This document shows, piece by piece, positions 6,498 through 14,614 of a stretch of 18,412 bases of DNA; position 1 is the first letter of the stretch; the number at the start of each line of letters is the position of its first letter. Under the pieces are notes generated by a model. It saw only the letters and a program-made list of their open reading frames with translations, did no database searches and was not told where the DNA came from. Made by a program: the position numbers and the translations under genes. The stretch is from contig JBMTYG010000056.1 in assembly GCA_049454295.1 (NCBI GenBank), positions 1 to 18,412 of the forward strand, written 5' to 3'. This DNA comes from UBA7803 sp049454295. GTDB lineage: Bacteria; Pseudomonadota; Gammaproteobacteria; Pseudomonadales; Azotimanducaceae.

Positions 6498-7238
6498 ATG
6501 TCCGCGCGCGCATCTCAGAATCCGACCGCCGTGGCCGAACAGCTGCGCGAGGTCCGGGACGCCATTGCCAACGCTGCGCTGTCCGCGGGCCGGGCGCCAG
6601 CGGACATCACCCTGATCGCTGTGTCGAAAACACAGCCGGCCACAGCCGTTCGCGCCGCCTACGCGGCGGGCTGCCGAGACTTTGGAGAGAATTACGTTGA
6701 CGAGGCCGTCGGCAAGATCGAAGCGCTGCGGGATCTCGAGGCCACCTGGCATTTCATCGGGTCGATCCAGTCCAACAAGACGCGTGCCATCGCGACGCTC
6801 TTCGACTGGGTGCATACCGTCGAGCGAACGCGAATTGCCGAGCGGCTGTCCCGGCAATGTCCCAACGGCCGGGTACTCAATGTCTGCCTGCAGGTGAACA
6901 TCGATCGCGACCCTCGTAAATCCGGGGTCGACCCAGAAGGCGCAGCCGAACTGCTTGCCGCGGTGAGCGCCCTGCCCAACCTGCGCGTACGCGGATTGAT
7001 GACACTGCTAGACCCGGCCGCAGTTGCGCTCGAGAGCTACCGCAGACTCGCGGATTTGTTCGCGCTTCTACGCCCGCACGCACGCGGACCATGGGATACT
7101 TTATCGATGGGCATGAGCGGTGATTTTCCGGCAGCGATCGCCTCTGGCGCGACGCATATCCGCATCGGAACCGCCGTGTTCGGAGCGCGTCTCCAAGCCG
7201 CCATTGCCCGAGAAGATAGCGCGAGGAATCTCGATTGA
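6498..7238 (+). CDS. yggS: YggS/PLPBP, pyridoxal-phosphate homeostasis protein
   Basis: A 246-residue single-domain alanine-racemase-fold protein that binds pyridoxal 5'-phosphate but has no known enzyme activity; it buffers PLP and affects amino-acid pools. Key parts are LIAVSKTQP with the PLP lysine Lys44, DFGENYVDEA, WHFIGSIQSNKTRAI, VHTVERTRIAERL, the LQVNIDRDPRKSG strand, LRVRGLMTL, LSMGMSGDFPAAIASGATHIRIGTAVFG and the end of the barrel. Length and motifs are normal. I chose the ATG at 6498; a TTG at 6489 is in frame, but its AAGG site is too close. The gene overlaps proC by 4 bases, a pairing seen in very many proteobacteria. It is divergent from pilT. Confidence 0.95.
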   Translation: MSARASQNPTAVAEQLREVRDAIANAALSAGRAPADITLIAVSKTQPATAVRAAYAAGCRDFGENYVDEAVGKIEALRDLEATWHFIGSIQSNKTRAIATLFDWVHTVERTRIAERLSRQCPNGRVLNVCLQVNIDRDPRKSGVDPEGAAELLAAVSALPNLRVRGLMTLLDPAAVALESYRRLADLFALLRPHARGPWDTLSMGMSGDFPAAIASGATHIRIGTAVFGARLQAAIAREDSARNLD

Positions 7239-8047
7239 ATGACACGACCATCGCCTGCATCGGTGCGGGCAATATGGCTCAGAGCCTGCTGCGCGGGCTC
7301 CTGGCGAGCGGGCATCCCGCGAACCGCCTGCGAGCGAGCGACCCCGTAGAGACATTGCGTGATCGCATGACAGCGCTCGGCGTCGCCACCTTTGCCGACA
7401 ACGCCGCTGCCATCGCCAACGCAGACGTCATCGTGCTTGCCGTCAAGCCGCAGGTGCTTCGTGCCGTCTGCACGCCGCTGCAAATTACCGAGCAACAGCT
7501 CGTCATTTCGATCGCGGCCGGTGTACCGCTCGCGAGCATAGAGCGCTGGACCGGCAGCACCAGCATCGTGCGCTGCATGCCAAATACGCCGGCGCTGCTG
7601 CAGGCCGGCATCACGGGCTTGTATGCGGGTGCTCGAGTATCTGCGGCTGATCGGGCGCGCGCCGCGCACGTGCTTGGCGCGGTGGGGAGGACACTTTGGG
7701 TCGAACAGGAATCTGCGCTCGACGCCGTCACGGCCGTATCTGGCAGTGGGCCGGCTTATTTCTTTCACCTCATGGAGGCGATGATCGACGGCGGCGTCGC
7801 ACTGGGGCTCGATCGAGCGACCGCGGCAGCGCTTACTTTGGAAACCGCGTATGGGGCTGCGCTCATGGCACGACAACCGGGTGCTGACGCAGCGACCCTG
7901 CGCCAGCAGGTCACGTCTCCAGGCGGAACGACTCAGCACGCGCTCGAAGTCATGTTTGCAGATGATCTCGCGGACACCATGAAGCGAGCGCTCGCTGCCG
8001 CCGCGGAGCGCAGTCGGGAACTGGCCGAGGAATTTGGACGCCCATGA
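7235..8047 (+). CDS. proC: Pyrroline-5-carboxylate reductase
   Basis: ProC reduces 1-pyrroline-5-carboxylate to L-proline with NAD(P)H, the last step of proline synthesis, in the cytoplasm. The 270-residue protein has the nucleotide-binding loop GAGNMA at 10-15, VLAVKPQ at 67-73, MPNTPA at 115-120, and the C-terminal helical domain with AVSGSGPAYFF at 167-177 and QVTSPGGTT at 225-233, the substrate-binding signature. The start is a TTG at 7235 that overlaps the yggS stop as TTGA, with a GAGGAA site 6 bases upstream; residues MNDTTIACIGAG fit the family start. Its stop overlaps the yggT ATG as ATGA, so yggS, proC and yggT are translationally coupled. Confidence 0.97.
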   Translation: MNDTTIACIGAGNMAQSLLRGLLASGHPANRLRASDPVETLRDRMTALGVATFADNAAAIANADVIVLAVKPQVLRAVCTPLQITEQQLVISIAAGVPLASIERWTGSTSIVRCMPNTPALLQAGITGLYAGARVSAADRARAAHVLGAVGRTLWVEQESALDAVTAVSGSGPAYFFHLMEAMIDGGVALGLDRATAAALTLETAYGAALMARQPGADAATLRQQVTSPGGTTQHALEVMFADDLADTMKRALAAAAERSRELAEEFGRP

Positions 8048-8595
8048 ATGACGTACTGCATTACCTGGTGACCTTTATTCTGCAGGCTGCCGCGTTCCTG
8101 TTCGTCGCGCGCTTCCTGCTTCAGGTCTGTCGGGTCGACTTCTACAATCCCGTTTCTCAGGGTGTGATCAAGGTCACTGATCCGGTGCTGAAACCGCTGC
8201 GCCGTGCACTGCCTGGTTTTCGCAACATCGATCTCGCGGCACTCGCCGCCGCGGTGGCCACCCAGGTGCTGCTACTGATGGCGCTCGCGGCGCTGCGCGG
8301 CGGCTACAGCGGCGGGGCGACTCTCCTGCTGGCCGGGGGCATCGTGGAGGTCGCGCTGCTTTGCATCCGTATCTTCTGGTGGTCGATCCTGATCACACTG
8401 ATTGCGGGATGGGTGGTCCCCACCAGCTCGCACCCCGCGCTTGGGCTCGTGCAACAACTGACGGAGCCCCTCCTGGCGCCCGCCAGACGCCTATTGCCCC
8501 CCTTCGGTGGGCTCGATTTCTCTCCGATCGTCGTGTTCCTCATCCTCGGGCTGCTGGAACGCATGCTGCCCCAACTCGTCGCGGCGCTATTCTGA
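8044..8595 (+). CDS. yggT: YggT family inner-membrane protein
   Basis: A 183-residue hydrophobic protein made of two YggT repeats. The first covers about residues 1-85 with NPVSQGVIKVTDPVLKPLRR at 35-54; the second covers about 95-183 with HPALGLVQQLTEPLLAPARR at 130-149. Each repeat has a hydrophobic helix before the motif and another after it, so about four membrane segments are expected. The molecular function is not established; the family has been linked to osmotic or potassium stress in E. coli and to division-related genes in other phyla. The ATG overlaps the proC stop by 4 bases and metX starts 8 bases later. yggS-proC-yggT is a conserved trio. Confidence 0.93.
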   Translation: MNDVLHYLVTFILQAAAFLFVARFLLQVCRVDFYNPVSQGVIKVTDPVLKPLRRALPGFRNIDLAALAAAVATQVLLLMALAALRGGYSGGATLLLAGGIVEVALLCIRIFWWSILITLIAGWVVPTSSHPALGLVQQLTEPLLAPARRLLPPFGGLDFSPIVVFLILGLLERMLPQLVAALF

Positions 8596-8602
8596 GCCCG
8601 CT

Positions 8603-9781
8603 ATGACCGCGCGGACGGACGACAACTCTGTCGGCATTGTCAAACCGGAGGTATTTCGGTGGACCGCGCCTTTCCCCCTGCAGTGCGGGGTGACGCTGCG
8701 CGGCTTCGAACTGGTCTATGAGACCTATGGCACACTGAATGCCGCGCGCAATAACGCGGTGCTCATCTGCCACGCACTCTCCGGTCATCATCATGCGGCG
8801 GGTTACCACGCCCCCGAGGATGACAAACCGGGCTGGTGGGACAGCTGTATTGGTCCGGGCAAGCCCATCGACACGCGCCGCTTCTTCGTCGTCTGTCTGA
8901 ACAATTTGGGCGGCTGCAACGGCAGCACCGGGCCCCTCAGCGTGAATCCCGCCACCGGCGCCTTATGGGGCCCCGATTTTCCGACCGTGACCGTGCGCGA
9001 CTGGGTCACAAGCCAGACGCTGCTCGCCGACGCGCTCGGCATCCGCCAGTTCGCGGCGGTGATCGGCGGCAGCCTCGGCGGGATGCAGGCGATGCAATGG
9101 GCAATGGAGCATCCAACGCGTGTCCGAGCGGCCGTTTTGATTGCGACCGCTGCGCGCTTGTCCGCGCAGAACATTGCTTTCAATGAAATTGCGCGGCAGG
9201 CCATCCTGTCTGACCCCGAGTTTCACCACGGTCGTTATCGGGAAGCCAACAGTCACCCGGAACGGGGTCTCAGCATTGCCCGCATGGTCGGCCACGTCAC
9301 TTATCTGTCTGATGACGGCATGCATGAGCGTTTCGGTCGCACGCTCAAATCCGGCGACCTGACCGGCACGCGCCAAGTGCAATTCCAGGTCGAGAGCTAT
9401 CTGCAGTATCAGGGTCGTTCGTTCTCGCGACGCTTCGACGCAAACACTTACTTGCTCATGACCCGCGCGCTTGACCTTTTTGACCCCGCCTCCGATGCGA
9501 ACAACGACCTGGCACGCGCGTTCGCCACGGCTGAGGCCCGATTTCTGGTCATTGCCTTCTCGAGCGATTGGCGCTTTTCAGCCGCTCGCTCCAGGGAAAT
9601 CGTCGATGCTCTGGTCGCCGCGCGCAAGAACGTAGCCAGCGCAGTCATCGAATCGCCCCATGGCCACGACTCGTTCCTCCTCGATCTACCGCGCTACTTT
9701 GACGTGCTGCGCGCCTGGCTCGGCCGGTTGGCAGATGAGGTGGTCGCCGAGTCCAGTCTTTCTGCCCCAGAGAACCTCTGA
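8603..9781 (+). CDS. metX: MetX homoserine O-acyltransferase, probably succinyl-CoA-using
   Basis: An alpha/beta-hydrolase-fold enzyme of 392 residues that acylates homoserine at the entry to methionine synthesis. The nucleophile elbow GGSLGG (Ser157), DWRF (Asp322) and HGHDSF (His355) give the catalytic triad; LNNLGGCNGSTGP at 99-111 and AQNIAFNEIARQAILSDPEF at 188-207 are characteristic. Overall it resembles the Pseudomonas-type MetX/MetXS, reported to prefer succinyl-CoA over acetyl-CoA, so homoserine O-succinyltransferase is more likely than O-acetyltransferase; the donor cannot be proven by eye. The ATG at 8603 starts 8 bases after yggT with only a weak GAG site. The same frame runs open upstream inside yggT but without homology. 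metW follows after 1 base. Confidence 0.95.
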   Translation: MTARTDDNSVGIVKPEVFRWTAPFPLQCGVTLRGFELVYETYGTLNAARNNAVLICHALSGHHHAAGYHAPEDDKPGWWDSCIGPGKPIDTRRFFVVCLNNLGGCNGSTGPLSVNPATGALWGPDFPTVTVRDWVTSQTLLADALGIRQFAAVIGGSLGGMQAMQWAMEHPTRVRAAVLIATAARLSAQNIAFNEIARQAILSDPEFHHGRYREANSHPERGLSIARMVGHVTYLSDDGMHERFGRTLKSGDLTGTRQVQFQVESYLQYQGRSFSRRFDANTYLLMTRALDLFDPASDANNDLARAFATAEARFLVIAFSSDWRFSAARSREIVDALVAARKNVASAVIESPHGHDSFLLDLPRYFDVLRAWLGRLADEVVAESSLSAPENL

Positions 9782-9782
9782 C

Positions 9783-10391
9783 GTGCGAGCCGATCTACGC
9801 ATCATCTCTGAACTGATCAACCCCGGGGCGCGGGTGCTGGACCTTGGCTGCGGCACCGGGGAACTGCTCGCCTGGCTGCAAACCCACAAACGGGTGAACG
9901 GTTATGGTCTCGAAATCGACCCGACCAACATCACCGCGTGTCTCGCTCAGGGCGTAAACGTGCTCGAGCAGAATCTCGACGACGGGCTTGGCAATTTTCC
10001 GTCAGACAGCTTCGACCTGGTCGTCATGACTGAGACCCTGCAAGCGGTCAAGCGGCCGGACGCCATGCTCGAAGAAATGCTTCGCATCGGGCGAGAATGC
10101 ATCGTCACGTTCCCCAATTTTGGTCACTGGCGCTGCCGCCTTCAGCTCATGCTGCGGGGTCGCATGCCGATCGCACGGCACCTGCCGCACGCGTGGTACG
10201 ACACACCTAACATCCGGCTCTGCACGTTTCTCGATTTCGAACGTCTTTGTCGTGAGCGCGGCGTGCGCATCATCGAACGGTTTGTGGTGGATGCGAGCCA
10301 CGCGAACCAGCCGCTAATCAATCGATTCCCCAACGTCTTTGGCACTTATGCGTTTTACCGCCTCGGGCGGCCGATGACCGTCGCCCATTGA
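9783..10391 (+). CDS. metW: MetW, SAM-methyltransferase-fold partner of MetX
   Basis: A 202-residue class I methyltransferase-like protein with motif I VLDLGCGTGELLAWL from residue 18, followed by GYGLEIDPTNI, the EQNLDDGLGNFPSDSFDLVVM segment, TETLQAVKRPD, and the MetW-typical ITFPNFGHW and WYDTPNIRLCTFLDFE. MetW is nearly always adjacent to metX and supports homoserine acylation; recent work on such pairs describes a MetX-MetW complex, but the reaction of MetW itself is uncertain. The start is a GTG at 9783, one base after the metX stop; MRADLRII matches the family N-terminus. The ribosome site is weak (AGAG), consistent with coupling to metX. Confidence 0.95.
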   Translation: MRADLRIISELINPGARVLDLGCGTGELLAWLQTHKRVNGYGLEIDPTNITACLAQGVNVLEQNLDDGLGNFPSDSFDLVVMTETLQAVKRPDAMLEEMLRIGRECIVTFPNFGHWRCRLQLMLRGRMPIARHLPHAWYDTPNIRLCTFLDFERLCRERGVRIIERFVVDASHANQPLINRFPNVFGTYAFYRLGRPMTVAH

Positions 10392-10404
10392 TCGGAGGTT
10401 CTCC

Positions 10405-10854
10405 ATGGGCCGCTTGCTGCGTTACCTGCCTGTTATCAGTCTGTTGGTTCTCGCGCCGTTGGCCCTCGCACCGTCTGCCTGCGCCGAACAATTTCGTCGC
10501 CTTGGAAACTGGGACGTTCATTACATCGTCGTCCGCACTTCGTTTCTTACGCCCGAGATCGCCGCGCGCAATGGCATCGTGCGCGGACGCGACCGGGCCT
10601 TTCTGAACATCTCCGTTTTGGGTCCAGATGGGGCGCCGGTCGCCGCCGAAGTCTCGGGCACCCAGCGCAATCTTCTCGAGCAGGTGACGATCCTCGAGTT
10701 CAAGGAGATTCGTGAGGGCGAGGCGCGTTATTACCTGGCCCAGTTCCAACACACCGATCGGGACACCCTGCGCTTCGCCATCGACATCGTCCCGCCCGAT
10801 GGCAAGCCGCAACGCCTCGCCTTCCAGCAGCAGATGTTTGAGGACGGTCGATGA
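10405..10854 (+). CDS. DUF4426 family secreted protein
   Basis: A 149-residue protein with a clear signal peptide: positive residues (R3, R6), a hydrophobic core at about 8-22 and a likely signal peptidase I site after ACA at residue 27. The mature part of about 120 residues opens with EQFRRLGNWDVHYIVVRTSFLTPEIAARNGI and contains RGRDRAFLNISVL, which I recognise as DUF4426, a periplasmic family found between metW and rdgB in Pseudomonas and relatives. No function is known and no catalytic motif is visible. Cys26 lies just before the predicted cut and lacks a lipobox, so it is not a lipoprotein. The ATG has a strong GGAGG site 6 bases upstream, and the stop overlaps the rdgB ATG as ATGA. Confidence 0.88.
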   Translation: MGRLLRYLPVISLLVLAPLALAPSACAEQFRRLGNWDVHYIVVRTSFLTPEIAARNGIVRGRDRAFLNISVLGPDGAPVAAEVSGTQRNLLEQVTILEFKEIREGEARYYLAQFQHTDRDTLRFAIDIVPPDGKPQRLAFQQQMFEDGR

Positions 10855-11462
10855 GGGTCGTGATCGCGAGTCACAACCGCGGCAAGCTGCTGGAATTCAG
10901 CGCGCTGCTGGCCCCGCTCGGTCTTGAGTTGTCGGAACCAGGCAGCCTTGGCATCCCCGCCCCGGACGAGACCCGAACGACATTTATCGAAAACGCGCTC
11001 GACAAGGCGCGCTATGTCGCCCGAGAGAGCGGGCTACCCGCACTCGCGGATGATTCCGGACTTATCGTGCCCGCGCTCGGCGGGGCTCCCGGTATCCGCT
11101 CCGCACGCTTTGCAGGCGACCAGGCGAGCGATGCGGAGAACAATGCCCGCCTCATTGATCAGCTCAGCCATCTCGACCAGCCGGAAGCCCACTACTACTG
11201 CGCACTGGTGTTCATGCGCACGCACCATGATCCCGCGCCGGTCATCGCAACAGGGATTTGGCAGGGTGTCATCATTGCTGAACCACGCGGCTCACACGGC
11301 TTTGGTTACGACCCGCACTTCCTCGTGCCAGAATTCGATCAGACAGCCGCGGAGCTTGCCCCCGCGCGCAAGAACCGGCTGAGTCACCGGGCTCGCGCGC
11401 TGGCAGATCTCATCGCCGGCTTACGGCAGGCAGGGGATCTGCCCACCAGACGCAGGCCGTGA
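10851..11462 (+). CDS. rdgB: RdgB, XTP/dITP pyrophosphatase
   Basis: A Ham1-family house-cleaning enzyme that hydrolyses XTP, dITP and ITP to the monophosphate and pyrophosphate, keeping deaminated purines out of DNA and RNA. The 203-residue protein has the SHNRGK substrate loop at 7-12, ALADDSGL at 65-71 (metal-binding acidic pair), GIRSARFAG at 81-89, GFGYDPHF at 150-157 and SHRARAL at 178-184, all canonical. Length matches E. coli RdgB plus a few C-terminal residues. The ATG overlaps the DUF4426 stop by 4 bases and has a GAGGA site 6 bases upstream. The stop overlaps the hemW GTG as GTGA. The rdgB-hemW pair is conserved across gammaproteobacteria. Confidence 0.97.
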   Translation: MRVVIASHNRGKLLEFSALLAPLGLELSEPGSLGIPAPDETRTTFIENALDKARYVARESGLPALADDSGLIVPALGGAPGIRSARFAGDQASDAENNARLIDQLSHLDQPEAHYYCALVFMRTHHDPAPVIATGIWQGVIIAEPRGSHGFGYDPHFLVPEFDQTAAELAPARKNRLSHRARALADLIAGLRQAGDLPTRRRP

Positions 11463-12574
11463 GCAGCCTCTACGTCCACTTTCCCTGGTGCATTCGCAAG
11501 TGCCCATACTGCGATTTCAACTCACACCCAGTGCGGGGCTCCCTGGACGAGGCGAGCTATATCGACGCACTCATCGCTGACGCCGGGGTTGCCCTCGCGA
11601 ATCTGCCTGCTGGATCCATCGCGACCGTCTTTCTCGGGGGTGGTACGCCGAGCCTTTTTTCGGCCGCCAGCATGGAACGATTGTTCGCGATGGTCCGTCC
11701 CTGGCTCGCCAGGGATGCTGAGATCACGATGGAGGCAAATCCGGGAACCACAGAACACCATGACCTGGCAGCCTATGGCGCGGCGGGCATCAACCGGCTG
11801 TCGTTTGGTGCGCAGAGTTTTGATGACACCCAGTTGAAGCGTCTCGGACGAATTCACAGCGCGGCAGAGACCCGAGCAGCCTACCAGCGGGCTCGGAAAG
11901 CCGGCTTCAAGCGCATCAACCTCGACCTTATGTATGCCTTGCCACGTCAGACCGTAAACGCGGCTGTCGCGGATCTAGAGGCAGCGCTTGCGCTTGAGCC
12001 GGACCACATCAGCTGGTACCAGCTGGCGCTGGAGCCCAAGACACCGTTCGGCGAACGGCCGCCGCGGTTGCCCGGTGAGTCGGCCGTGATACGGATGGAA
12101 TCCGTCGGCCATGAACGACTCGTCGCTGCTGGTTTCTCACGCTATGAGGTATCAGCTTGGGCGCGTCCCGACCAGGCGTGCCAACACAACCTCAACTACT
12201 GGACGTTCGGTGACTATGTCGGCATCGGCGCCGGGGCTCACGGCAAGCGCTCACAACGGGAAGGTGATCGGGTCTCGGTAACGCGCACGACCAAGGCTTC
12301 GCAGCCGCGACTCTACCTGGCCGCGCCAACGGAAACCCGGCAACAGGTTGTCGAGTCAAGCGCTCTCGTACTTGAGTTTCTGATGAATGCGCTGCGACTG
12401 ACCGCCGGGGTGACGTTTGCACGCTTCGAGTCCGTGACCGGGTTGCCACGCAGCGCGCTCGAGCCGGCATGGTCGCGCGGCGTTGCGACCGGCCTGCTCC
12501 TGCCAGAGCGGTTAGCCGCCACAGAGGCAGGTCGTCGCTATTTGGACGGCGTCTTGCGGCTCTTCATCGACTGA
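11459..12574 (+). CDS. hemW: HemW, radical SAM heme chaperone
   Basis: A 371-residue radical SAM protein with the 4Fe-4S motif C11-x3-C15-x2-C18 followed by Phe, where the related coproporphyrinogen oxidase HemN has a fourth Cys; this favours HemW. Other marks are GGGTPSLFS at 60-68, the MEANPGT strand, SFGAQSF, RLGRIH, NLDLMYALPRQ, SWYQLALEP, ACQHNLNYWTFGDYVGIGAGAHG with the HNxxYW motif, and a C-terminal HemW domain. HemW binds heme and delivers it to target proteins; older annotations call it oxygen-independent coproporphyrinogen III oxidase. The GTG at 11459 overlaps the rdgB stop; LYVHFPWC matches the family start, although the ribosome site is weak. This gene ends the plus-strand block. 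Confidence 0.95.
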   Translation: MSSLYVHFPWCIRKCPYCDFNSHPVRGSLDEASYIDALIADAGVALANLPAGSIATVFLGGGTPSLFSAASMERLFAMVRPWLARDAEITMEANPGTTEHHDLAAYGAAGINRLSFGAQSFDDTQLKRLGRIHSAAETRAAYQRARKAGFKRINLDLMYALPRQTVNAAVADLEAALALEPDHISWYQLALEPKTPFGERPPRLPGESAVIRMESVGHERLVAAGFSRYEVSAWARPDQACQHNLNYWTFGDYVGIGAGAHGKRSQREGDRVSVTRTTKASQPRLYLAAPTETRQQVVESSALVLEFLMNALRLTAGVTFARFESVTGLPRSALEPAWSRGVATGLLLPERLAATEAGRRYLDGVLRLFID

Positions 12575-12629
12575 TAGAGCTCTGACGGCGCGCGTTGCCG
12601 GTAGCCTACTCAGAACAGCAAAGACGCCT

Positions 12630-13301
12630 TCACACGCGCCGATAGCGCAGATCCTCGATCGCGTGACCCAAGCGCAGCCCGCGCGCCTCAAAGCGGGTCT
12701 CGACCCGGTCGCCGGGCACGTCTGACCCGCTGAGCGGTTCAAATCGCGGCTCCGCCGCCATCACCGAACGCATCCAGTCAGCGTAGGGCGCCCAGTCGGT
12801 CGCGAGCCAGAGCAGGCCGCCGGGTCGAAGCCGGTCCGCGAGCAGGGCGACGAACGGTGTTTGGATCAAGCGCCGCTTGTGATGCCTGGCCTTGGGCCAA
12901 GGGTCCGGGAAAAAGATGCGCACCTCATCGAGCCATAGCGCTCCGAGATGACGATTCAGCACGATCTCTGCCGGCGCTTCGATGGCGCGAACGTTTTCCA
13001 GTTTGCGGTCGGCAACCCCCAGCAGCAGGGCGCCGAGCCCCGGCGTATAGATTTCGAGACCCAAGAGATTCCAATCCGGCGACCGCTCCGCCCAATCGAG
13101 CAGCGCCTGCCCCATGCCAAAGCCAATCTCGAGCCCGAGCGGTGCGTTTCGACCGTACACGGCTACCGGATCGAGCGCGTCCGCCGCGGGGTCAACACAG
13201 AGGTGATCAAGGGCGGCGCGAGCGCGGGCTTGCCCCGCGGTCATGCGCCCGCGCCGACGTATGTACGCCCGAGGTTGTCCCGGCGCCGCAAGATCGACCA
13301 T
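12630..13301 (-). CDS. trmB: tRNA (guanine-N7-)-methyltransferase TrmB
   Basis: TrmB methylates G46 of tRNA to m7G using S-adenosylmethionine. The 223-residue protein begins with the usual R-x-Y-x-x-R-x-G-R-M-T and has the SAM site LEIGFGMGQ at 57-65, LGLEIY at 80-85, FFPDPWPKARHHKRR at 130-144 and the closing RVETRFEARGLRLGHAIEDLRY. In FPDPW the next residue is Pro where E. coli has His; the downstream HHKRR is intact. The ATG at 13301 lies 3 bases after the DUF423 stop, with a poor ribosome site, so translation is probably coupled. It is the last gene of the rpoH-DUF423-trmB run and converges on hemW with a 55-base gap in which I see no terminator. Confidence 0.96.
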   Translation of the reverse strand: MVDLAAPGQPRAYIRRRGRMTAGQARARAALDHLCVDPAADALDPVAVYGRNAPLGLEIGFGMGQALLDWAERSPDWNLLGLEIYTPGLGALLLGVADRKLENVRAIEAPAEIVLNRHLGALWLDEVRIFFPDPWPKARHHKRRLIQTPFVALLADRLRPGGLLWLATDWAPYADWMRSVMAAEPRFEPLSGSDVPGDRVETRFEARGLRLGHAIEDLRYRRV

Positions 13302-13304
13302 AAA

Positions 13305-13697
13305 TCAGCCGACTTGGCTCATTCGAAACGCCGCGACTGCGAGAGCAATCCATCCGACGATGAACGCAAGGCCACCAAGCGGGGTGATCGGGCCCAGCCA
13401 CCGCGGCCCTCCGAGCGCAAGCAGGTACAGGCTACCGGAAAACAGGGCAATGCCGAGTACAAAGGCAATCGCCGCCACTCCGAGGGAGCGCTCGGCCTCT
13501 ATTCCGAGACGGAGCAGGATCGCCACGACCAGCAGCGCTAGCGCATGCGTGAACTGATAGGCGACCGCTGTCTGCCAGGTCGCCAATGCCGACTCAGTCA
13601 GTCGATCGCGCAACGCGTGGGCGCCAAAGGCGCCGAGGACCACCCCAGAACCCCCTGCAATGGCCCCAAGACAGAGCCAGAACGACGCACCTGTCAT
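13305..13697 (-). CDS. DUF423 family small membrane protein (YgdD-like)
   Basis: A 130-residue inner-membrane protein with about four hydrophobic helices (roughly 7-26, 43-62, 70-94 and 100-122). The N-terminal GAIAGGSGVVLGAFGAHALRDRL, the W-x-T-A-V-x-Y-Q-x-x-H-A-L-A-L-L motif around residue 41, and FSGSLYLLALGG followed by ITPLGGLAFIVGW are diagnostic of DUF423, the family of E. coli YgdD. The function is unknown. The ATG at 13697 follows the rpoH stop by 19 bases, with a GGAA site about 9 bases upstream, and trmB begins 3 bases after its stop. It is therefore likely transcribed with rpoH and may share its heat control. Confidence 0.92.
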   Translation of the reverse strand: MTGASFWLCLGAIAGGSGVVLGAFGAHALRDRLTESALATWQTAVAYQFTHALALLVVAILLRLGIEAERSLGVAAIAFVLGIALFSGSLYLLALGGPRWLGPITPLGGLAFIVGWIALAVAAFRMSQVG

Positions 13698-13716
13698 GCC
13701 GCGCCGTTCCGGCCGA

Positions 13717-14592
13717 TCATGCCAGCGCTATCCCGTCGCGCAAGCGGCGCAGCGCCGCCTTCTCAATCTGCCGAATACGTTCGGCGGAGACGCCATACTT
13801 GTCGGCCAGATCATGCAGCGTCAATTTGCCGTCCTCGAGCCACCGCTGCTGAATGATATCCCGACTGCGCGCGTCGAGTTCGCGCAGGGCGAAGTCGAGA
13901 CGCTCTCCCGCCAGCGCATCCCAATCTTCCGCGGCAATGATGTCTTCCGGGTTCGCGCCTTCCTGCTCGAGATACTGCACAGGATCGAAACCGCCGCGGC
14001 CGTCAGCATCATCGTCATCGGGCATGCCGTCAAACGAGACATCGGCAGCGGCAAGACGCCCCTCCATCCGCGTCACTTCTTCCTCGGGCACGCCAAGCTC
14101 GCGCGCAACTGATCGGGTTTCTTCGGGGCTCAGCCAGCCCAGACTACGCTTGGCACTGCGCAGGTTGAAAAACAGCTTCCTCTGCGCCTTGGTTGTCGCC
14201 ACCTTCACGATGCGCCAATTGCGCAGAATGAATTCGTGCATCTCGGCTTTTATCCAATGCACGGCGAAGGAAATAAGGCGCACCCCCACGGTGGGGTCAA
14301 AACGCTTCACGGCCTTCATGAGGCCCACATTCCCTTCCTGAATCAGATCCGCTTGGGGCAACCCATACCCCTGATAGGAACGCGCCAGATGAACCACGAA
14401 GCGCAGGTGACCGAGAACCAGCTGGCGGGCAGCCTCCAGGTCATTCTCGTGGTAGAAACGCTCAGCAAGACCACGCTCTTCTTCCGCGGTCAGGATGGGG
14501 AAGCTGCTCACCACGCGGGTGTAGGCGTCGAGGTCACGACCCGGGGACAGGGCCGATAGACTCACCTGCGGTAAAGCCAGACTAGCCGACAT
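13717..14592 (-). CDS. rpoH: RpoH, heat-shock sigma factor (sigma-32)
   Basis: A 291-residue group 3 sigma factor (E. coli RpoH has 284). Region 2 includes DLIQEGNVGLMKAVKRFDP at 82-100 and ISFAVHWIKAEMHEFILRNWRIVKVATTKAQ; the RpoH box QRKLFFNLR at 137-145 distinguishes sigma-32 from RpoD and RpoS; region 4 has the helix-turn-helix LTLHDLADKYGVSAERIRQIEKAALRR at about 257-283. It directs RNA polymerase to chaperone and protease promoters after heat stress. The ATG at 14592 has a strong GGAGG site 6 bases upstream. Upstream lies a perfect CIRCE operator, and downstream DUF423 and trmB follow closely. ftsX is 71 bases upstream on the same strand, the usual ftsYEX-rpoH order. Confidence 0.98.
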   Translation of the reverse strand: MSASLALPQVSLSALSPGRDLDAYTRVVSSFPILTAEEERGLAERFYHENDLEAARQLVLGHLRFVVHLARSYQGYGLPQADLIQEGNVGLMKAVKRFDPTVGVRLISFAVHWIKAEMHEFILRNWRIVKVATTKAQRKLFFNLRSAKRSLGWLSPEETRSVARELGVPEEEVTRMEGRLAAADVSFDGMPDDDDADGRGGFDPVQYLEQEGANPEDIIAAEDWDALAGERLDFALRELDARSRDIIQQRWLEDGKLTLHDLADKYGVSAERIRQIEKAALRRLRDGIALA

Positions 14593-14614
14593 GTGATACC
14601 TCCGGTAACACTTT

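Noticed and set aside
6489..6503. TTGGCAC resembling a sigma-54 -24 box
   Set aside because: It overlaps the yggS start codon and has no GC-type -12 element at the right spacing.
7037..7939. Open frame of 300 codons on the minus strand opposite yggS and proC
   Set aside because: It crosses two well-supported genes and its product is low-complexity and Arg-rich.
11589..12522. Possible frameshift or second gene within hemW from alternative open frames
   Set aside because: The hemW frame is continuous from its Cys motif to the C-terminal domain with normal length.
12575..12629. Terminator sought between convergent hemW and trmB
   Set aside because: Only a GAGCTC palindrome and a 4-bp CGGC/GCCG pairing are present, with no T-tract.
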